From positions 1 through 9,558 of the forward strand of contig CAYYHA010000162.1 in the NCBI GenBank assembly GCA_964471535.1: a stretch of DNA of 9,558 nucleotides, written 5' to 3'. A program made the position numbers and the translations under genes. The stretch comes from CAYYHA01 sp964471535 (lineage in GTDB: Bacteria > Myxococcota > Myxococcia > SLRQ01). Every line of letters starts with the position of its first letter. The first letter of the stretch is position 1. A model generated the notes under the pieces. The model searched no databases. It had not been told where the DNA came from and saw only the letters and a list, made by a program, of their open reading frames with translations. This document shows positions 5,974 through 9,558 of the stretch, piece after piece.

Positions 5974-6764
5974 AGGGCGCAGGCGTCTCGGTGGAGCCGG
6001 GCCACCGCCCCGCGTAAGGATTCGATGCGTGCGTCGCGGGAGACCGCGGGATCGGCGAGGTCAGGCCGCGGCGCGCCGAAGACGACGGCGACCGGCCCGG
6101 GACGAAAGCGGGCGCTGCCCTTGGGGAGCACCTCGGCCGTTCCGCAGACGGCGAGGGGGAGGATGGGCACCCCGGCCGCCTCGGCCATGGCCAGACAGCC
6201 CTTCTTGAAGGGAAGGAGGCGCCCGTCGGGGCTTCGGGTCCCCTCGGCGAAGAAGAGAACGCTGGTCCAGCGCTTCAGGGGACGCACGGCCCGGGCCAGC
6301 GCCTCCCGCGCCTGCTCGGGATCGGAGCGCACCACCGGAATGTGCCCCGCCGCCCGGAGTGCCTGCCCGAAGAGGGGAATGGCGAAGAGGCTGCGCTTGG
6401 CGACGAAGCGCACGCTTCGCGGCCACGCGAGCACGATCGCGGGCACGTCGAGGTGGCTGGCATGGTTGCTCACCAGGACGAAGGTGCCCTCGGACGGGAT
6501 GCGCTCGCGTCCAGCGACGTGGAGGCGGGCGCCCGCGGCGAAGAGGACGAGGCGGCACCAGGCGCGCGTGGCGGCGTCGGCGGCGCGGTGCCAGCGAAGG
6601 AGGCCGCCGAGGATGGCCACCGGTGCGAGGACGAGGAGGCTCGTGGCGATCAGGAGGAGCCCCCAAACGCTCCGCAGCGCCCCACCGACTGTGGCGAGCG
6701 GCGCCTCCCTAGTCGTTGGGCGCGCCGGCGGCGATCCAGGCGAGGGTTTGCTCGTATTCGACAT
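5961..6764 (-). CDS. plsC: Lysophospholipid (1-acyl-glycerol-3-phosphate) acyltransferase, PlsC family
   Basis: This 267-residue protein is a PlsC-type acyltransferase, which transfers an acyl chain to lysophosphatidate to make phosphatidate at the inner face of the cytoplasmic membrane. A membrane segment spans about residues 34-56. The catalytic HX4D box is NHASHLD (His101, Asp106), followed by VAKRSLFAIPLFG (121-133), FAEGTRS (172-178, with Ala where FPEGTRS is usual) and VPILPLAV (199-206). All four family motifs are present in order. The ATG at 6764 overlaps the end of the cytochrome gene by 56 nt; no later start precedes the membrane segment, so the overlap seems real. Its stop overlaps the next gene by 13 nt. 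The exact acceptor (lysophosphatidate, ornithine lipid or other) cannot be told from sequence. Confidence 0.92.
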   Translation of the reverse strand: MSNTSKPSPGSPPARPTTREAPLATVGGALRSVWGLLLIATSLLVLAPVAILGGLLRWHRAADAATRAWCRLVLFAAGARLHVAGRERIPSEGTFVLVSNHASHLDVPAIVLAWPRSVRFVAKRSLFAIPLFGQALRAAGHIPVVRSDPEQAREALARAVRPLKRWTSVLFFAEGTRSPDGRLLPFKKGCLAMAEAAGVPILPLAVCGTAEVLPKGSARFRPGPVAVVFGAPRPDLADPAVSRDARIESLRGAVARLHRDACALCRS

Positions 6765-7107
6765 CCCCGGGCCCGAAGAAGCGGCCGTGGTTCTGGCCGG
6801 CCATCTTGGTGAGGAGCAGGCTGGAAGGCGGATCCTCGAGGCTCACCCGGGCGCGCACCTCCGGGTAGACGGCCGCAGCGTCGCCGGCGAGGTTGAAGCC
6901 GCCGGCCGGGCTCGGGTCGCCATGGCAGCCGGTGCAATGGGTCTGGAGCAGGGGCAGGACGTCGCTGGAGAAGTGGACGGTCTGGCCGGCGTCGGCCCCG
7001 CCGTCGACACCCCCATCGCTTGTCGGCCCGCCATCGACGGGCAGCGAGGGCCCAGGGCCGCATCCGACGGCACCGAGGAGTAGGCACAAGAGGAGGCCAC
7101 GCCGCAT
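6709..7107 (-). CDS. Small c-type cytochrome-like lipoprotein
   Basis: 132 residues. A short signal sequence ends in a lipobox-like AVGC (Cys16). It is followed by a Gly/Asp-rich tether (about 24-41, DGGPTSDGGVDGGADAG), a style of linker common in Myxococcota lipoproteins. The only haem-binding motif is CTGCH (58-62), in the context LPLLQTHCTGCHGD. Downstream come a SLLLTKMAGQNHG segment, where Met102 is a candidate distal ligand, and a terminal helix ending WIAAGAP. This pattern resembles the single-haem planctomycete-type/cytochrome-c-like domains and suggests periplasmic electron transfer. It starts 9 nt after the hydrolase stop with no ribosome binding site, so translation is probably coupled. 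No partner oxidase or dehydrogenase is in the window. Confidence 0.88.
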   Translation of the reverse strand: MRRGLLLCLLLGAVGCGPGPSLPVDGGPTSDGGVDGGADAGQTVHFSSDVLPLLQTHCTGCHGDPSPAGGFNLAGDAAAVYPEVRARVSLEDPPSSLLLTKMAGQNHGRFFGPGDVEYEQTLAWIAAGAPND

Positions 7108-7116
7108 AGCCGGAGT

Positions 7117-8367
7117 CTACTCGCTTTCCGTCTGGAGGCGAAACTCGACGTCCGCCGGCTGAAGGCCCGGGTCCAAATAGCGTTCCAGTGTCGGCTGGCT
7201 CTTCCGCAGGTAGACGTTGAACCAGGCGGCGCCGTAGTAGGCGTTGATCGCGTGGGCGCGTTCGATGGGCATGTTCTCGGGTCCGCAGCCGTCGTTGAGG
7301 AGGTCCTCGACCTTCTCCCCCAACCCGAGCTGTGCGGCCGCCGCGGCGAGATCGAGCTCGCAGATCTCGGTGAACGAGAAGTGCCCCGCGCCGACGGCAC
7401 CCGCCATGCCCTTGGGAGGGCGGTGGCGCTGCCACGTGAGAACGGTGTGGATCTGGTAGTCCAGGGTGCGGTCCTCCGTCGCCCCGATGTAGAAGACTGG
7501 GATGGCCAGATCCTCCGGCGGGCCGAAGGCATCGAGGTAGGCGTCGCCCGCGGGTGTGACGGGCACGGTCACGTCGATCCTCGGATCGTAGAACTCCCGC
7601 GCCGGGTTCGGCACGATGAGCGAGGTGAGTCCGCCGAGGCTGTGGCCGGTGATCCCGATGTGCTCGAGGTCGACGAGGCCGTCGAAGCGACCCCCTGCCA
7701 GACCTCCATCCTCGAAGGCGTCGATGACGGCGCTGATGTCGAGGGGGCGCTCGGTGATGGAACGCGCCGCATTGCCTTCGAGGTCGCTCTCGTGGAGGAG
7801 GTCGTAGAGGGTGTTGCCCACGTGGTCGGGCGAGGCCACCACGTAACCGTGGCTGGCGAGGTGCGCGGTGTAGCTGAACGACTGTGCGCGGACGCCACCG
7901 TTGCCGTGGGAGAAGACGATGAGGGGGAACCGTCCCTGGCCGGAGCGCACCGGCGCGTCGCGGACCGCCGGCTGCTCGAGGGGTGGAATCTCCACGCCCT
8001 CGAGATCGGGCCTGACGTGGGCTGGCGCCTCCGCCACCAAGTCGTAAACGTCTCTTTGCGCGCCGCGCGCCGACTCGTCCGCGGGGTACCAGATCTCCAC
8101 CGGGAAGGTGCGCGGTGGAACGCCGGTCACCGGGTCCTTGCGGCTGGGATCCTCGAGAACCACCGTCGTCACCCCCACGGGATAGGGGCCCGGCGCCCCG
8201 GGGTCCGGCGCCCGCTCGGGCCCGGCGGCGAGGACCTCCGGCGGCTCCGGCTGGCCCGGGCCGCAGGCGAGGGCACCGAGGGCGAGGAGGATGCAGGCGG
8301 CGGGAATCGCCGGGTGGCGCAGGGCAGTTGAAGCTTTCGAAGGCAGTGGATAGGAAAGGTCGACCAT
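7117..8367 (-). CDS. Alpha/beta hydrolase lipoprotein (PAF-acetylhydrolase / dienelactone hydrolase type)
   Basis: 416 residues. An N-terminal hydrophobic segment (about 20-34) ends in a lipobox-like ALAC (Cys35), so the enzyme is probably exported and membrane-anchored. The alpha/beta-hydrolase fold is shown by the oxyanion-hole strand FPLIVFSHGNGG (147-158), the nucleophile elbow GHSLGG (Ser243), the acid in GATEDRT (Asp299) and the histidine in GAGHFSF (His329): a complete Ser-Asp-His triad. The spacing and the SHGNGG motif resemble PAF-acetylhydrolase-II and predicted dienelactone hydrolases, which cleave esters such as short acyl chains of phospholipids. The substrate here is unknown. 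The ATG at 8367 was chosen because GAGG lies 6 nt upstream; the frame stays open further upstream but without signals. First gene of the presumed four-gene operon. Confidence 0.9.
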   Translation of the reverse strand: MVDLSYPLPSKASTALRHPAIPAACILLALGALACGPGQPEPPEVLAAGPERAPDPGAPGPYPVGVTTVVLEDPSRKDPVTGVPPRTFPVEIWYPADESARGAQRDVYDLVAEAPAHVRPDLEGVEIPPLEQPAVRDAPVRSGQGRFPLIVFSHGNGGVRAQSFSYTAHLASHGYVVASPDHVGNTLYDLLHESDLEGNAARSITERPLDISAVIDAFEDGGLAGGRFDGLVDLEHIGITGHSLGGLTSLIVPNPAREFYDPRIDVTVPVTPAGDAYLDAFGPPEDLAIPVFYIGATEDRTLDYQIHTVLTWQRHRPPKGMAGAVGAGHFSFTEICELDLAAAAAQLGLGEKVEDLLNDGCGPENMPIERAHAINAYYGAAWFNVYLRKSQPTLERYLDPGLQPADVEFRLQTESE

Positions 8368-8592
8368 GATGGACCTCAGCGAGGCTGGGCACTGACGTGG
8401 GCTAGTGGCAGGGCCCCTGGTGGCGCCGATTCGGTTGGGGCGGATGGAACGGGTGCGGGGCACTCGGAGCTCGGATGGGGGCGCACCCAGAGTGACGGGT
8501 ACGAACGGCCAGCGGAGGCCATCGCCCGAGCAAGACGCGACGATCGAGACCAACGAGGCGGGTGGATACGCTGGCATCCTCGAAAGGCAACC
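8368..8592. other. Divergent intergenic region between hydrolase and lepB
   Basis: 225 bases containing the ribosome binding sites of both flanking genes. No TTGACA/TATAAT-like pair could be placed with confidence on either strand. CAGGG-C-CCCTG (8409-8419) is a small palindrome. The region must hold both promoters, so they are weak or depend on other sigma factors. Confidence 0.35.
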
Positions 8593-9438
8593 ATGTCCAA
8601 GAACACATCGAAGAAGAAGCGTCAACGCGGGACCCCCGGCACGGCCGCGGGGCGCGAAGGCCATGCGGCGGCCCGGAAGACCCACCCGAAGGCCCGTCAG
8701 GAGGCGGAGGCAGGCAAGAAGCGGGCGGCAGAGAAGAAGGGGGCGTCCACCGGAGAGAAGGTGAAGGGCTTCTTCCGGGAGGTGGTCTTCCTAGGCGTCC
8801 TCGTGGTGGCGGTGCTCTCCGCCCGGTCGTCGTTGGCGGACCACTACTACGTCCCGAGCGGCTCCATGCTGCCGACGGTCGAGGAGGGGGACCACCTCGT
8901 CGTGAACAAGCTCGCCTATGGCTTCCGGATCCCGTTCACGACCGTCTATGCGATTGAGTGGAGCGCTCCGAAGCCGGGCGAGGTGGTGGTGCTCGAGTCT
9001 CCGGAGAACGGCAACGTCCTTCTCAAGCGCATCATCGCGGTGCCGGGGCAGACGGTCGCCGTCCGCGGCGGGCGCCTCATCATCGATGGAGCCCCCGTTC
9101 CCGTGGAGGGGACCCCACCGATGCAGCTGACCGAATCGCTTGGCGGGATCGAACACCCCATCTGGCTGACCCACGACGGCGGCGGAGACTGGCCCTCACC
9201 GGACATCGCCCACTTCCTCCGCGCCCGGCGGGGCATCGAACTCGATCTCGTACCGGCCGCCGACGGGGGCTACGCCGCCCGCCTCCGCGACAACCAGTAC
9301 CTGGTCATGGGGGACAACCGCGGTGACAGCGCCGACGGCCGCGGCTTCGGCCCCGTCGGCCGCGAGGTCATCCTCGGCCGCGGTATCGCCATCTACTGGC
9401 GCACCCGCGACGGCCTCACCTGGCGCCCCCTCGAATAG
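8593..9438 (+). CDS. lepB: Signal peptidase I
   Basis: 281 residues. Type I signal peptidase removes signal peptides from exported proteins at the outer face of the cytoplasmic membrane. After a cytoplasmic tail rich in Lys, Arg and Ala (1-57) comes one membrane segment (about 61-78), then the catalytic Ser box VPSGSMLPT (Ser91), the KRIIAVPGQ box with general-base Lys145, and box E GDNRGDSADGRGFGPV (240-255). All active-site boxes are present. An insertion between the Lys box and box E (about 173-228) is typical of proteobacterial enzymes. AAAGG 5 nt before the ATG supports the start. It faces away from the hydrolase operon. The basic Ala/Lys-rich N-terminal tail is longer than usual for single-span enzymes and may be disordered. 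Confidence 0.97.
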   Translation: MSKNTSKKKRQRGTPGTAAGREGHAAARKTHPKARQEAEAGKKRAAEKKGASTGEKVKGFFREVVFLGVLVVAVLSARSSLADHYYVPSGSMLPTVEEGDHLVVNKLAYGFRIPFTTVYAIEWSAPKPGEVVVLESPENGNVLLKRIIAVPGQTVAVRGGRLIIDGAPVPVEGTPPMQLTESLGGIEHPIWLTHDGGGDWPSPDIAHFLRARRGIELDLVPAADGGYAARLRDNQYLVMGDNRGDSADGRGFGPVGREVILGRGIAIYWRTRDGLTWRPLE

Positions 9439-9454
9439 CGCCCCAGGACCTCCC

Positions 9455-9472
9455 GCGACCTCCACAGGTCGC
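9455..9472 (+). terminator. Hairpin after lepB, weak terminator candidate
   Basis: GCGACCT, loop CCAC, AGGTCGC: a perfect 7-bp stem 16 nt after the lepB stop. No T-run follows, so if it stops transcription it would not be by the classical intrinsic route. Confidence 0.35.
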
Positions 9473-9477
9473 ACCCG

Positions 9478-9558
9478 ATGACCCCCCGCACCACCTCCCC
9501 TGCACCGAAACGAGCACCCGCGGTGGGGCTCAAGGCCCCGCCGCGGAACGCCGCCGCA
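9478..9558 (+). CDS. Possible gene start running off the right edge
   Basis: An ATG 39 nt after lepB opens a frame of 27 codons that continues past the window (MTPRTTSPAPKRAPAVGL...), a Pro/Ala/Arg-rich start. Upstream there is only a weak AGG. The spacing would fit an operon with lepB, but an open frame this short is uninformative at this GC content, and a strong hairpin falls inside it. Alternatively, a minus-strand gene may end at TGA (9530-9532). Confidence 0.22.
   Translation, partial: MTPRTTSPAPKRAPAVGLKAPPRNAAA
9518..9546. other. Strong GC-rich stem-loop at the right edge
   Basis: CCGCGGTGGGGC (9518-9529), loop TCAAG, GCCCCGCCGCGG (9535-9546): twelve pairs with one U-G wobble when read on the plus strand. 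No U-run follows on the plus strand; on the minus strand GTGCTCGTTTCGG follows but the wobble becomes an A-C mismatch. It may be a terminator for lepB or for a convergent gene, or a structured RNA element. Confidence 0.4.

Noticed and set aside
6650..8392. 580-codon minus-strand frame over the hydrolase
   Set aside because: Arg/Pro-rich shadow; the catalytic triad and lipobox are in the other frame.
8597..8625. Third GCGTTGAC on the minus strand as a promoter for the hydrolase operon
   Set aside because: It lies inside lepB coding sequence and no acceptable -10 is found at 16-19 nt; the match to the other two is probably chance.

Overview
This is a GC-rich window dominated by short Gly/Ala/Arg-rich proteins, lipoproteins with Cys-rich modules, a Gly/Asp-rich linker after a lipobox, and a bactofilin. 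Together these point to a Myxococcota-type (former deltaproteobacterial) chromosome. The taxonomic call is inferred from gene content only. I see no tRNA, rRNA, CRISPR array, insertion sequence, prophage or defence system.

Left part (1-4080, all on the minus strand). A gene start with a strong ribosome binding site runs off the left edge (1..17). Upstream of it lies a complete bactofilin (145..483), a polymer-forming cytoskeletal protein, preceded by a long leader and a possible TTGACA promoter. Next come two paralogous, extremely Cys-rich putative lipoproteins (838..2478 and 2653..3975). They share a distinctive ribosome-binding leader, N-terminal repeated Cys modules and a conserved core. 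The second of the pair in transcription order (838..2478) carries an extra C-terminal block of modules. A convincing rho-independent terminator (2589..2621) separates them, and a good sigma-70-like promoter (4048..4077) precedes the first.

Middle part (4309-8367, minus strand). A compact set of four genes reads in this order: a lipoprotein alpha/beta hydrolase of the PAF-acetylhydrolase/dienelactone-hydrolase type, a small c-type cytochrome-like lipoprotein, a PlsC-type lysophosphatidate acyltransferase, and a secreted protein with an N-terminal TolB-like domain, a long acidic Pro/Ala-rich linker and a C-terminal beta-barrel-like domain. Spacings are 9 nt, then a 56-nt overlap, then a 13-nt overlap, so this looks like one operon with translational coupling. 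Nearly every product is predicted to act in or on the envelope. A hairpin-rich, gene-free stretch follows it.

Right part (8593-9558, plus strand). A divergently transcribed signal peptidase I (lepB) has all catalytic boxes intact. It is followed by stem-loops and a possible gene start that runs off the right edge.

The most unusual content is the pair of Cys-rich modular lipoproteins and the TolB-like/barrel fusion. The rest is recognisable housekeeping or envelope biology.
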